Shown one piece after another: positions 1 to 10,072 of a stretch of 64,000 nt of DNA (positions are counted from its first letter, which is position 1; every line of letters begins with the position of its first letter). Origin of the DNA: Hetaerina americana (lineage: Eukaryota; Arthropoda; Insecta; Odonata; Calopterygidae); the NCBI GenBank assembly GCA_022747635.1, contig JAKTNV010000008.1, forward strand, positions 2,790,886 through 2,854,885, written 5' to 3'. The position numbers were made by a program, and so were the translations under genes. The notes under the pieces are model-generated. The model was given only the letters and a program-made list of their open reading frames with translations. It had not been told where the DNA came from and made no database searches.

Positions 1-576
1 GACGCGTTCATTTCACCTGGCGACTGTCGGCTGTCCAGAAACGCCAAACCACAGACGGCAGCAACGATCACCACGAAGCGGACGGTCTCAGCGCCCAGCA
101 AGCCCGAAATCTGTTCCCGCTGGAGATGGGACCGTTGTGGAGCCTGTGCGAATCGGTTTCGGAACCTTCGGAGGAATCCCGGAGTCCTGGGATGGGGCCG
201 GGAATATATACGGCGGCGGCGCCTCCACCGTGACCTACTCTCTCCTCCTTTCCGCCGAGGGTTCGTGGGAGGGAGTTGGTGGGGGGCGGGCGGGGAGCAC
301 CCTCCAAAAATAGAGAGTAAAAGAAGAGGTTCCTTTCGACCCCTTCGAGGGAGGCTGGGTAAACAAGGGGTTGGCGGGGGAGGGCGAGCCCCTCCCCCCT
401 CGGGTGGGGGAGGGGGAAAGGGAGAAACCAAGCGGTTGCTCTTGCCTCCTCCGCGGAGTCGGGAGGAGATCTCCATGCCCCGCACTGGGCGAGCAGCGTT
501 CAATGTGGTAGGTGCCCTTGAGACATCCCCACCGATTCGTGGCAGGACCGAGGACCAGCTTCGAGGATGCTCCTAA
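1..576 (+). other. GC-rich, CpG-rich stretch with an open frame
   Basis: Frame 1 is open from the first base of the window to a stop at 574-576, about 191 codons. The composition is very GC-rich, so a long open frame can arise by chance, and an antisense frame is also open over 68-307. The predicted peptide is rich in Arg, Gly and Pro and matches no family I recognise. A TATATA run at 205-210 sits inside GC-rich DNA and could be a core promoter element on either strand. The stretch could be the CpG-rich edge of a host gene whose body lies to the left, or simply GC-rich intergenic DNA. Confidence 0.2.
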
Positions 577-1140
577 CTCGACTGAGTGAGAAAGGGATTT
601 CCATTCTATTTTGGAATGCAATAATTTCCGAAAAACAAAATTCATCAATCCGAGGATTGGTTTGAAGCCAAACTTCGCCCATTTACGTGTACGCAATAAT
701 CCGTAAGCCGCCGAAAGGGTGCTTTAAGGGATGTGTAAGAGCACCAGGCATACAGGCGGAATAACTAGGTCATATTCGTGTTAGAATGTATATCTGCTCA
801 TGCACAACAAACACACGAGCACATACGTCGAGCAATGATTGGTATGGTTGACTTAATCGTTTGATTGTCGTCTCTTATAGTCAAGCGCTTTGATTTTGTT
901 GTGGTTGCGTATCGCGCGAGGAAAGAACCACAAGTTGTGTCCCAAAGGTATTATTACTTATTTTTTCCCGGATAGGCGGACGGACGAGGGGTGTTTTCTC
1001 TGGCTGGGTTCGAGGGAGAGGCTGGAGACCGGTGATGGTGGGCTCTCATCCTTTGCGGAGTGCGGACCGTTCGTTTGCGAAACCTCAATAACGTGACATC
1101 GTTACGCTCAGTCATTAACCGGTTATTGGAATAACGCTAA
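577..1140. other. No recognisable gene
   Basis: AT-richer DNA with only short open frames in all directions. I see no transposon terminus, tRNA-like element or long repeat here. Confidence 0.4.
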
Positions 1141-1144
1141 GGCA

Positions 1145-1611
1145 TTATTTTGCGTGAAATCGGGAAAAACAGGGAAAGATACTCATGATTTTCTCAATGC
1201 AGCTTATGATGATAAGGCCATTGGTAGATCGAGCGTTTTTGACTCGCACAAGTTGTTTCGAGAGGGTAGAGAAGATGTTGAGACGTCGAAAGTTCAGGAC
1301 GCCCATCGACCTCAAAAAGTTAAGAAAATCTTGCACGAGTGAAGGCTTTGTCGGACAGGGATCGCAGATTAAGTGTTCGTATGGTTTCTGATGAACTTGG
1401 CATCCCTAAAAGTGATGTGTATCGACTTTCGATCGAAAAAATTGGCATTAGAAAGGTGTGCGCGAAGTTGGTGCCGCGAGTGCCCTCGGACGAACAAAAG
1501 AAAAATCGCCCGCGGATCCGTGAAGAGTTTCTCGATCCTGAGAGTGAGGATCCACATTTTTTAGACAATGCCCCACCAGGCTTCTTCCTCTTCCCCCGTT
1601 TCAAATCCTAG
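1145..1611 (+). pseudogene. Mariner transposase fragment, frameshifted and internally deleted
   Basis: Two overlapping frames (about 1154-1342 and 1339-1611) give mariner-like protein. The second helix-turn-helix region is followed by the VCAKLVPRV version of the mariner WVPRxL signature. The frames are offset, so there is at least one frameshift. After the DPHF region the sequence jumps to DNAPPGFFLFP, so nearly all of the catalytic domain, including the first aspartate, is gone. No terminal inverted repeats are evident. It belongs to a different mariner family from the intact copy at 35784-37117 and is closest in style to the minus-strand element at 20559-21455. Confidence 0.7.
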
Positions 1612-2262
1612 CTAATAGGACGTCACCAAGGCTCGGTGGAGGCGTGACAATAGGCCGTGACAAAGGAGCTTTGCAGCACCGTCTTCCAGAATGCGCAAGA
1701 GGTGTGGAAAATCCGTTGGCGGCGGTGTGTGGACGCAGAAGGGTGCTACTACTTAGAAGACCTTCGAGTTAATGTATCAACTGTGGCAATAATGTTTTCA
1801 ATCAACTCAATTTTACTTCTTTTGAGACAGACCTAATAGTTGATTTAACCTACCAATAATGCATCTATCTCTCTTAATATCTTCCTATGGTCGAATCTAC
1901 CAATGTAATTTGGTGCCCAAGGAAACCCCTCGATATCTGAACAAAGCTGTGGTGTCCTGCACCTTTCGATAAACCTACGAGTCAGCGCTGCGAGCTTCCA
2001 ACTTGAATAATTCCAGTTCTTGTTTTTTATTCTCCCAAAGACGATTGACGTTCCCTTCATCCAACAGATACGAGTATATGAGGAGTATAGCTCAATGGGA
2101 GTATAGCTATAAGAGTATATTACGATCATAACTCGCATGTTCTTTAATTACGGCCACATATGTAACGATCTCTGGCGTATTAGTAGTAAATTTATAAATT
2201 TAGAGTATGCTGCTATCTTTTATCAGCGATTTAACTATTTTCTCTGGCGCAAATACGAGGAA
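1612..2262. other. Intergenic DNA, nothing recognised
   Basis: No coding signature or repeat shared with other parts of the window was seen. The TA at 2263-2264 that ends this stretch is the target of the mariner that follows. Confidence 0.4.
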
Positions 2263-2264
2263 TA

Positions 2265-3596
2265 CTACCTTGATCAAAAAGTTCCCGGAATAACCACCGT
2301 GTGCCGCTCCCATTGTTCCGATTTGAGTTCTGTTTTTTTTGTTAAATTGGTACATCTGTTGTTGATATTCCCTTTAAATCTTAGTGTCATAACTTGACAT
2401 TTGCAAAAGTTACGTAGCCAAGAGTACATCTATCTCTGTGTGTGTTGGCGATTTTTTACAATTTCAGAAATGGATTTAAATTTGCAACAACGAACTTGTA
2501 TTAAATTTTGCGTAAAAAACGGATTTAGTGGCGCACGGACGTTGGAAATGTTGGAAAAGTGTTTCGGCAACGATTCTCTAAAAAAAAACGGTCGTTTACC
2601 AGTGGCACGAGCGGTTCAGAAGTGGTCGTGAGTCAATCGAAGATGATGAACGCAGTGGCAGACCATCGACATCGAAAGTCGGTGAAAAAATTGATAAAGT
2701 AAAAGAAATGTTGGTCAATAACCGCAAATTAACCATCAGAGAAATAGCGGAGGACTTGAACATTGCCTATGGATCCGCCCAAGACATTGTGGTTAATGAT
2801 TTGGGTTTCCGTCGTGTAGCAGCAAAGTTGGTGCCAAGAGACCTCAATTTCATGCAAAAAAGAGACCGTGTTGACGTCGCAAAAGACATGATTTGCGAGG
2901 CTGAATCCGATCCCACATTCATCAAAAGGATCATTACTGGAGACGAGACGTGGGTTTATGAGTACGACACGCAATCCAGACATCAGGCAAGTGAATGGCG
3001 TTCACCAAATGAGCCGAGACCAAAAAAACCACGTCGTTTTCAGTCAAAAAAGAAGGCAATGCTGACGGTTTTCATGGATTACAACGGTGTAGTGCATCAT
3101 GAATTTTTGCCAGAAGGCCAGACAGTAAACAAAGAGTATTATTTGGGCGTTATGAGACGTTTGCGTGAAGCAATTCGCCGAAAGAGACCAGAAATGTGGG
3201 CAGAAAACTCGTGGATTTTGCACCAATGATAACGCACCGTCGCACAGTGCTATCATTATTCGTAATTTTTTGACGAAAAATGCAACAAATACCATCCAAC
3301 AGCCACCGAATTCACCTGATTTGGCTCCCTGTGACTTCTTTCTGTTCAATCGAGTTAAAAAACCATTACGGGGAACGCGTTTTAGCAGCCGAGAGGAAGT
3401 AATGGAAAAATCGCAGGAAGCACTGATGGACATACCGAAAACCGACCGTAACTTTTGCAAATGTCAAGTTATGACACTAAGATTTAAAGGGAATATCAAC
3501 AACAGATGTACCAATTTAACAAAATAAACAGAACTCAAATCGAAACGATGGGAGCGCCACACGGTGGTTATTCCGGGAACTTTTTGATCAAGGTAG
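2265..3596 (+). mobile_element. Mariner A copy 1, 3' end replaced by an inverted 5' end
   Basis: A 1332-bp element flanked by TA at 2263-2264 and 3597-3598. Over most of its length it is nearly identical to the intact mariner at 35784-37117. Its last 150 bp (3447-3596) are not the normal 3' end. They are the reverse complement of its first 150 bp (2265-2414), with about four mismatches. The terminal inverted repeat therefore grows from about 27 bp to 150 bp, and the last ~34 transposase codons and normal 3' UTR are lost. The junction is at 3446/3447, just after the codons for MDIPKT. The structure suggests aborted repair synthesis with a template switch. The element still has two good ends and could in principle be mobilised in trans. 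Confidence 0.92.
2470..3446 (+). pseudogene. Mariner A transposase, two frameshifts, C-terminus lost
   Basis: The reading frame starts at ATG 2470 (MDLNLQQRTC), the same start as the intact copy. Compared with that copy there is one extra A in the A-run at 2580-2588 (nine instead of eight) and one extra A near 3226 in the codons for the second catalytic aspartate region (GGATTTTGCACCAATGAT). Both are single-base insertions and break the frame. Between them the protein is essentially the same, with TGDETW (first catalytic Asp) present and only a few substitutions. The SPDLAPCD motif follows the second frameshift. The C-terminal ~34 residues are replaced by inverted 5' UTR. Homopolymer errors in assembly could mimic the first lesion, but not the 3' replacement. 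Confidence 0.9.
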
Positions 3597-3684
3597 TATA
3601 TTCCGAATGTTTTGCCATGCATAGCGATTCTTTGCCTGTTTTCCTAATCAATAGTTATCCAAATTTATTGTCGGCAGAATAAGT

Positions 3685-3890
3685 TGCCCCCAGCGACTAC
3701 CTCTTGTATCCCACTCTCAAAAAACACCTTGGAGGATAGAAATTTAAGTCAGACGAGGAAGTGACAGAAGCTGTTCGCAGTTGGCTTTGCGGCGCGGCGG
3801 GACAAAAGGTACGACGCCGGTATTAAAAAGCTGCTTACATGGATGCAAAATGTGATTGATCGTTAAGGCGACTATGTACAAAAATAGCTA
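3685..3890 (+). pseudogene. Mariner transposase C-terminal remnant
   Basis: Translation resembles the mariner C-terminus: a DYLLYPTLKKHLGG segment, then SDEEVTEAVRSWL, then a frame-shifted stretch ending in a GDYV motif near 3870. Only the part downstream of the third catalytic Asp is left, with stops and a frameshift. It is not mariner A (different sequence) and has no visible 3' inverted repeat. It is probably an older, separate insertion. Confidence 0.6.
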
Positions 3891-3951
3891 AATGCTCAAA
3901 TTTTCCAACGATGCACGAAAAGTTGAGAATAAATTTGATTTTTCATGAATT

Positions 3952-4548
3952 TTTGGCAAAAACTGGTGAACAATCAATGCTGAATGTGCAGGTGCGTTGT
4001 CATGGTGAAGGATCCATCCATCATGCTCGGTTAAAATTGTGTGCACTGTTGATTTTCCTGAATTCAGTTCATCAGCTGTCATTCGGACAGTTTTTCGAAG
4101 ATCGGTAAGGACAAGGGACCGCACACGATCAATGTTGTCGTCGACACAGGTAGTTGAAGGTCGTCTCGCCATTGCATCATCCGTGAAGTCTTGTCGGCCA
4201 TCTTTAAAACGCTTAATCCACTTGAAAACGGATGTTTTCTTCAGAGCATTATCACCGTAAATAGCATTCAGAATTTAAGTAATTTATTGATAAGTTTTAC
4301 CGCAATTCACCAAAAAAATTGATGTTGATTCGTTGCTCCGTGATTTCGTCAATTTCCATTTTCAACAAACAGTAAAAACAAGGACAATAGAAACTAACAT
4401 TGCAGGCACCATACGCACAGCTCGACGATCCGCCGAGAAAAGACGGCTCATTTTGTCTCAGGCAACCAGCACTGCTAGGGAGCGGGGCTATAGTCCGCGT
4501 CATAGCAAACAGATTGCACCAGTTCGCGCATTTATTGCACAGACCACG
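3952..4548 (-). mobile_element. Mariner B copy a, 3'-truncated deletion derivative
   Basis: Minus-strand mariner. The 5' terminus is at 4548 (CGTGGTCTGTGCAATAAATG read on the minus strand). The transposase start region lies near 4360. Coding runs through GRPS(T)TCVDDNIDRVRSLVL and KSTVHTILTEHDG straight into GWILHHDNAPAHSALIV. The join skips the WVPRxL region and the first catalytic Asp. The same join is present in the copies at 17324-18135 and 62895-63821, so this deletion predates these insertions. The 3' part is missing beyond about 3952, after HQFLPK. Frameshifts are present. Confidence 0.8.
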
Positions 4549-4561
4549 TGCAATGAAGCCG

Positions 4562-5070
4562 CCTTCATTTCTATGTACTTCCTTCCCTCCATCATCCCGT
4601 CCAACATCCTTATCCTATTCCTGCCGCTTCCTCCTTTGCCCGAAATTCTTCCCTCCATCACAGTCCTCTATTACAGTCCATTGCCAATCAGTATGCTCTG
4701 CAACCATTTTTCCTGCCTCCTTATGATTTCTCCCGACAATACTCTCTCCTCCCACACCACATTTACTCCCTCGTTTGTTTTCCTTTTTACCTTTCCCATC
4801 CTCTTCCACACCCACATGCCAAAAGGCTCCAATAAACACCTATCATGATGACTCAATAAACATATTTCCGCACCATTCATACCTACGCTCCAAATCAAAT
4901 GTCGAACGAGTATTTCGCAACTACCTTACACAATGTCCCTCTCATCAACTCCTCCCTCGGGAAAACTACTTCGCGTTATGCAATTCTTCTTCTGATGTCC
5001 CATAGACTTTGATCGCCTTGGTCCTAAACACTCACAAGATAGGTTAGCTCGTCCACCGATCCAGTCGTCC
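4562..5070 (-). mobile_element. RTE-like LINE, 3' coding fragment
   Basis: Minus-strand translation resembles the C-terminus of the reverse transcriptase ORF of the LINE at 9903-13279: WSVGMNGAE, then FGMWVWKRM(GK)VK, EERVLSGEI, RRQEKW. It ends upstream near 5070 around the TYLxSV motif. Stops and frameshifts break it. It begins only about 13 bp from the 5' end of the mariner B copy at 3952-4548. Confidence 0.75.
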
Positions 5071-5183
5071 TCAAATTTTGAAGTTCCACTTACACAAGTG
5101 TAATACGCATGGGATAAGAAACAAGAGAAAGGTGACGGTTCTCAAAAAAATAGAAACATAATGCTCGTCACAAAGTTGAAAGC

Positions 5184-5446
5184 GTTCAATGCAACAATTC
5201 CAGAGTGTAAAAATCATTCGCCATGACCGGGATACGAAACCGGATGCTTAAATGACCCGTCTAGTACTTTAGCCAGTTAAGGTACCGGGGCGTCCTTTTA
5301 ACCTCTGAATGTTTAGGGGCTTTCAGAGTTTAAGAGGACGCGACAATAGCTTAACTGGCTAAAGCGGTCGACCGGACATTGAGGGATACGGGTTTGAATC
5401 ACGGTCCAGGCGAATGATTTTTATACTCTGAAATTGTTGCATTGAA
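5184..5446. repeat. Head-to-head inverted pair of tRNA-like SINE units
   Basis: Two tRNA-like units face each other around a centre near 5316. The right unit (plus strand, about 5346-5446) has a box-A-like AGCTTAACTGGCTAAAGC and a box-B-like GGGTTTGAATCACGG, followed by GCGAATGATTTTTA. The left unit is the same on the minus strand (box-B-like GGTTTCGTATCCCGG). The inner ends also pair (GCGTCCTTTTAACC against TTTAAGAGGACGC). A transcript could fold into a hairpin with arms of about 120 nt. These are tRNA-derived repeats and not functional tRNAs. Confidence 0.65.
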
Positions 5447-5608
5447 ATACACATTAGCGGATGACTCCGTTAAAAGTTACTGTTGCGGCATCTCCCGCAG
5501 TTTCTTTGGAATTCGAAAGAGGTCACCTAGACGGAGTAGAATATAAACCTTTAAGGATTCATGAAATGTTTTAGAAGAAGGTGGGAAATGTACGACATGG
5601 TATCAGGG

Positions 5609-5699
5609 TGCAGAAATTTCAAAGTGTAAAAATCATTCGTCTTGTTCGGGAATCGAACCTGCTCAAGGCGAATATTGGTTAAACTTTGTAATTTCTGCA
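5609..5699. repeat. Small inverted repeat with tRNA-like box B
   Basis: Arms at 5609-5627 and 5681-5699 are complementary (GCAGAAATTTCAAAGT against ACTTTGTAATTTCTGC). On the minus strand the inside carries GGTTCGATTCCCG, a good box B. Sequence AAAAATCATTCG next to it is shared with the inverted pair at 5184-5446, and both repeats are followed by TTAGCGGATGACTCCGTT (near 5454 and 5712). It is a related tRNA-derived unit or MITE. Confidence 0.55.
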
Positions 5700-5733
5700 T
5701 TTTAGTGCAAATTAGCGGATGACTCCGTTCATG

Positions 5734-6595
5734 CGAGGATAGGCCGAAAACTAATTCACGCACGCTTGCAGACAACAAACAAAATGACATTCAGAAGCAC
5801 TCTTGGTAACATGTGGAAGTAACATTACCCTTTACACGCATGCGCAGATTTGAGGTGATTAAATTCTTCCAGTGTATTTTGGGAAGCGGATGTATGGGAA
5901 CATGTTCCAGGACTAGGAGTGTCAACGCGACTGTTCTCGAATCCAGGACTTGACAGCTGCCTTCACCTCATCGTCCGAGGTGTAATGATTACCCGTGAGG
6001 TGAGGTCTCTTGAGTTGAGGAAAAAAATAAAACTCGCAAGGCGCAAGATCGGGGGAATAAGAATGGTTGCTCGCAGCATTCCAATCGAATTTTATGGTAT
6101 TTCAATCGCTTAATAATGAAGCCGACACGTTCCTTGGATATTTTAATATGCTTGCGATACGCTTTTGAGTGATCCGCCGGTCATTTTGAATCAAATCCAG
6201 TGATTGGACGTCCGCTGCGTGTTTCATCAAGAATTATGGCTTTTCCAGGTTCGCAACCACGAAATTGTAGTACCCATCGATTTACAGTAGACCTATCGAC
6301 AGTATCGTCACCAGAAACAGCCTTTAAACGACGATGAATCTCAGTGGGAATCACTTTTTCAGCAATTAAAATTTCGATTCTATAACAGCACGCTGTTTAA
6401 CTCGCGTTGATATAGCACTAGAACACGTCTCCATACTTCCGCTTCTCGAAATACACTGGACGAATATAACGACCTCGAATTTGCGCATGTGTGTTGAGAG
6501 AGAATTTTACTTCCACATGCCACCAGGAGTACTTTTGAAGGTCATTTTGTTTATGGTCTACAAACATGTGTGAATTAGTTTTCAGCCTACCCTCG
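5734..6595 (-). mobile_element. Mariner C copy 1 with inverted 5' ends at both termini
   Basis: The right end (6595, TA at 6596-6597) is the normal mariner C 5' terminus read on the minus strand: CGAGGGTAGGCTGAAAAC. The left end (5734-5931) should be the 3' terminus but is another copy of the 5' terminus in the opposite orientation, about 200 bp long and visibly diverged from the right arm. It joins the transposase C-terminal region at about 5932 (SRxxDSRTV region). The normal 3' end is missing. The left flank is TG instead of TA. The architecture is the same as in mariner A copy 1 but in another family and older. Inside, the HTH is retained (GISKERVGFIIKRL-like) and then a deletion removes the catalytic core. 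Confidence 0.8.
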
Positions 6596-6597
6596 TA

Positions 6598-7412
6598 GTG
6601 ACTTTGGCGGCCATCTTCTGCAGTTTTTTGAATATATCCGGGATACTAAATGAAGGAGTGATCATTCGAAGTGAACCTTTTCATTCCAATGTTTTATTGA
6701 GTAAAACTTTAATTTTATGCCATATGTTTAGCTTAATGCGTGCTGCATTAGTGGTAAAAGCTTCAATGATTCGACTCGAACGTCGAATCACCGGCCGCCT
6801 TTGCAATTTCAAACATCTTCACTACGGCAAAGATGAAGATTACACGCGACGAGCAATGCGTTGTACTTGCATTGAAATTTTGCTTTCGCCTGAAAAAATC
6901 ATCATCAATAAATACTAAAGATGGGTAATGGGGAATGAATTCCTCCCTATACCATAAGGAAGATGTTTAAAAAAGTTTGAAGAATGGAAAAGACAACCAA
7001 TTTCATCGGAAACTCGCGTCTCTACTCCTACGGAAGAAACCCCTAACACTGTGCCTGCCATGGCCAGAGAATATCGTCGAATAACGCTGGCAGCGCTATG
7101 ACAAATATCGAAAATTTCACGGATTGCCACCCACTTGTTTGGTAACCGAAAAATTGCGCAAGTCACGCATTTGTCCTCGGTGGGTTCCGAGATCGTTCTC
7201 ACCCGAGCATCGAGACGTATGCGGGCGATTGCATTCACATGTTGACCTCCATGTTATGAGCAGTTGACGAGTTTCTTCGAATCGCTGCAGATGAAACTTG
7301 ACGAGATCATTAAATCCTTAGAACTAAGAGTGTGGGTCTGAATAGAAATCTCTACCATCGCCAATACACACAAAAAAGAAAGTGAAGGCCTCTGCTGGGG
7401 ACTATACAGGTA
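6598..7412. other. Unassigned DNA
   Basis: Plus-strand frame 6598-6918 (106 aa) and minus-strand frame 6915-7238 (107 aa) are open but show no motif, signal peptide or family likeness I recognise. They are best treated as chance frames. No mobile-element terminus was seen inside. Confidence 0.35.
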
Positions 7413-8000
7413 TGCTCATATACTATTATTATTATATAAACATCGTCGCAATTAGGCAATTGTCCTGGTGGCAACGGTCAAGTCTGGTCAATGGTCACTC
7501 TCACAATGCACATACATACATACACAAGAAGAACAGATATGAGACAAAGTGCTCTTATATTGATGCAATGACACTTATATGGAGATTATCAACCGCACCT
7601 TTACCATCACACAAGGACTAGGTTCACACCATACTTGCTACAACGCTCCATCCATAATCACGCACTCCGTCCATAACCACGCACTCTTCATTTTCATATT
7701 CCGTTCAAAATCACGCACCGTTATCACACAGCATTCACTTTTGCAATACAACTTCTAACTCCGCCCTCATCACATACAAACAATATTTTAACAAGTACAA
7801 TCGTATAATAATCACTGATTAATGAAGTTTATCACCCCAGTGGCCGTGTTACTCTTATTCTTAAAAATCCTGAAATTGGATCGAAAGGGCTCAAACAAAC
7901 CTCCAGGCAGCTGGTTCCATTCAACAATCAAAATTCAAAAAAAGAGTATTTTTTCTTATTTGTTTTTTGCGTTTTTATTTTTATTTTAAAACAATGGTCG
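7413..8000 (-). mobile_element. CR1/Jockey-like LINE 3' end
   Basis: On the minus strand this starts in degraded C-terminal reverse transcriptase coding (same sequence as 27241-27605, which encodes LKWESLENRRKRSRLGLMYR). It continues through a 3' UTR ending in a GTTGCCACCAGGA-type motif (seen on plus as TCCTGGTGGCAACGG near 7463) and a short ATA/ATT-rich tail at about 7413-7430. The 3' UTR motif recurs at 29150-29335 on the plus strand. It is 5'-truncated, as is normal for LINE copies. Confidence 0.7.
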
Positions 8001-8514
8001 TTTTTTCCCTTAAAGTGTGTATCTCTTTCGATTAATTATTTACATATATTCTTTGATATTCAGCGTATCGGGTAAATGTGCACCGTTCAAGCTCACGCAG
8101 CAGTACATGTATACGAAATGGATTCCAAGGAGTATATCAAGTGGGTAATCATGAATACTCACCGCTAAAATATCGATCGCAAAAAGTCCCACATTCCTAA
8201 GCAACAGACTGGACCACACGCGACCTGAGAATGGAAATGGTTTGGCTGAATACCTTGCGAAAATCAATGTTAAGTGGGTTCCCCATTCTCACTGCACTCC
8301 TGACTGTCCCAAGTGATACTCGCTCATCGCCAGAAGCAGTGATGAGGGCTCACTTGGCGATTTTGAAGTGCCTTCCAGCACATCTCTGAGGACCGTAAAA
8401 AATGGCGCGACATGTGCGATGCTCCCAATGGATACTATTTTGAAATGAACCATAAACATCTGGAGACTGAACAAGACAATGCTGCTAAAATTGGTAATAA
8501 TTATTTGAAGAAGC
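8001..8514. other. Unassigned DNA
   Basis: A minus-strand frame at 8040-8267 (75 aa) and another at 8289-8516 are open, but neither matches a family I can name. The stretch may hold very old LINE sequence upstream of the fragment at 8515. Confidence 0.3.
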
Positions 8515-8838
8515 ATTCACCATTTAAAGTCACCAGAAGAAGAATTGCGATCGGTAGAGAAGCTTTAACGAAGAGGAAGGAATTGATGACCATGATAATG
8601 CCAGGGAAAGACTAGTAAACGCTTTAACATGGGCTCTGAAGTTGGTCGTTCAGGTAGGAGCAGACCAGAAGCCTTTGAGATGGGGGCGAGGAGGAGAATT
8701 GAAAAAAGTTTGATGGACGGATATGAAGCGAACTAAGGAGAGGGGAGGCCAGAGGGTCGCTTGGAGGATTTCGAAGAAGGCTAGAGAAGTGGAAGAAGTA
8801 AATAAGGAGTGAACATGGCATTTTAAAATGAGTAATGT
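8515..8838 (+). mobile_element. RTE-like LINE, 3' coding remnant
   Basis: Translation gives (V)RRRIAIGREALTKRKELM. This aligns with the post-RT segment of the LINE at 9903-13279 (RRRILLGKEAFTRRRELTT). A broken stretch like LEAFEMWVWRRMEKVKW follows, frameshifted several times. It ends at the mariner C terminus at 8840, so the mariner probably inserted into it. Confidence 0.65.
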
Positions 8839-8839
8839 A

Positions 8840-9791
8840 CGAAGGTAGGCTGAAAGGTAATGCACAAATGCTTGTAGAGCGCGAACAAAACAGATCGCAA
8901 GATCGGGTGAAAAGCACATTCAAATACCATTCTTAAGTTCCAAAATCATGTATTTATTTTTCAGCATAGCCACCATCAAAGCTGTCACATTTCTCCCCAC
9001 GTGTAACAAGTTTTTTCGTTCAGTCACCGAAAAACTCTTCCGACTTTTCTCGAATCCAGGACTTGACAGCTGCCTTAACCTCATCGTCCGAGGTGTAATG
9101 ATTACCCTCGAGGTATCTCTTGAGTTGAGGAAAAAAATAAGAATCGCATGGCGCAAGGTCGGGGTAATTAGGAGGGTGTGGAATCGGTTCAAATTTCAGG
9201 TTTCGCAGAGCCTCTCCAGTTGCGCGCGAGGTGTGTGGACGAGCTTTGTCATGTTGCAAGATTATTGGCGCCAGGTTGCCTTTAACACGACAAACTTCTT
9301 CCTTGGACATTTCAATATGGCTTGCGATACGCTTTTGAGTGATTCGCCGGTCATTTTGAATCAAATCTTCGATGAGTTTGCGATGCTTATCGTCTCTGGT
9401 AGTGATCGGACGTCCGTTGAGTGTTTAACCAACAATTATGGCTTTTCCAGGCTCGCGACCACGGAATTGTACTACCCATCGATATGCAGTAGACCTATCG
9501 ACAGTATCGTCACCAGAAACAGGCTTTAAACGACGATGAATCTCAGTGGGAATCACTTTGGTAGCAGGTAAAAATTCGATAACAGCACGCTGTTTAACTC
9601 GCGTTGAGATAGCACTAGAACACGTCTCCATACTTCCGCTTCTCGAAACACACTGGATGAATATAACGACCTCGAACTTGTGCATGCGTGTTGAGAGAGA
9701 GTTATACTTTCACATGCCACCAGGAGTGCTTCTGCAGGCCATCTCTTTGTAGTTTACGAGCATGTTTGTATTACTTTTCAGCCTAACCCCT
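8840..9791 (-). mobile_element. Mariner C copy 2, internally deleted but with both ends
   Basis: The left (3') terminus is at 8840 after TA 8838-8839 (CGAAGGTAGGCTGAAAGG). The right (5') terminus is near 9791 with some decay. On the minus strand the transposase starts near 9611 (MSTRVKQR) and is interrupted near 9365-9425. It retains the HTH region and EIHRRLK. The frame then passes from MSKEEVCRVKGNLA directly to PIILQHDKARPHTS, so the WVPRxL region and the first catalytic Asp are deleted. The SPDLAPCD region is present as NYPDLAPCDSYFF. The same internal join is found at 31554-32499 and 56393-57024. Confidence 0.85.
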
Positions 9792-9888
9792 TATGTAGTA
9801 TGTTGAGTTGGGACGAGGCCGATGGAGGAATTGAGGGTACGCATGTTGGAGGGAATGAGGGGTGTACTTGTTGAAGTTTTGAATGCAG

Positions 9889-9902
9889 TATATTGGTTTG
9901 AC
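9889..9902. repeat. Left target-site duplication of the LINE
   Basis: TATATTGGTTTGAC at this position is repeated exactly at 13280-13293, immediately outside the LINE 3' tail. It is the hallmark of target-primed reverse transcription. Confidence 0.93.
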
Positions 9903-10072
9903 CCCTCCCCGGACTACAACCTTGACGTGGTGGAAGGGCTTGTGCGTTCCGATGACCCCTAGAGCTGTGCTGGCGGGAGTAATAATTATTGCTCCTGGTA
10001 GGGTGACCCATAATAGATAGGTCGAAGATTAGGAGCCAGACGAAAGGTAGTCCACGCAGCGTCTGTTCCTCA

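Noticed and set aside
4333..4848. 171-codon plus-strand frame
   Set aside because: It is antisense to the mariner B 5' end and to a LINE fragment, both recognised on the minus strand.
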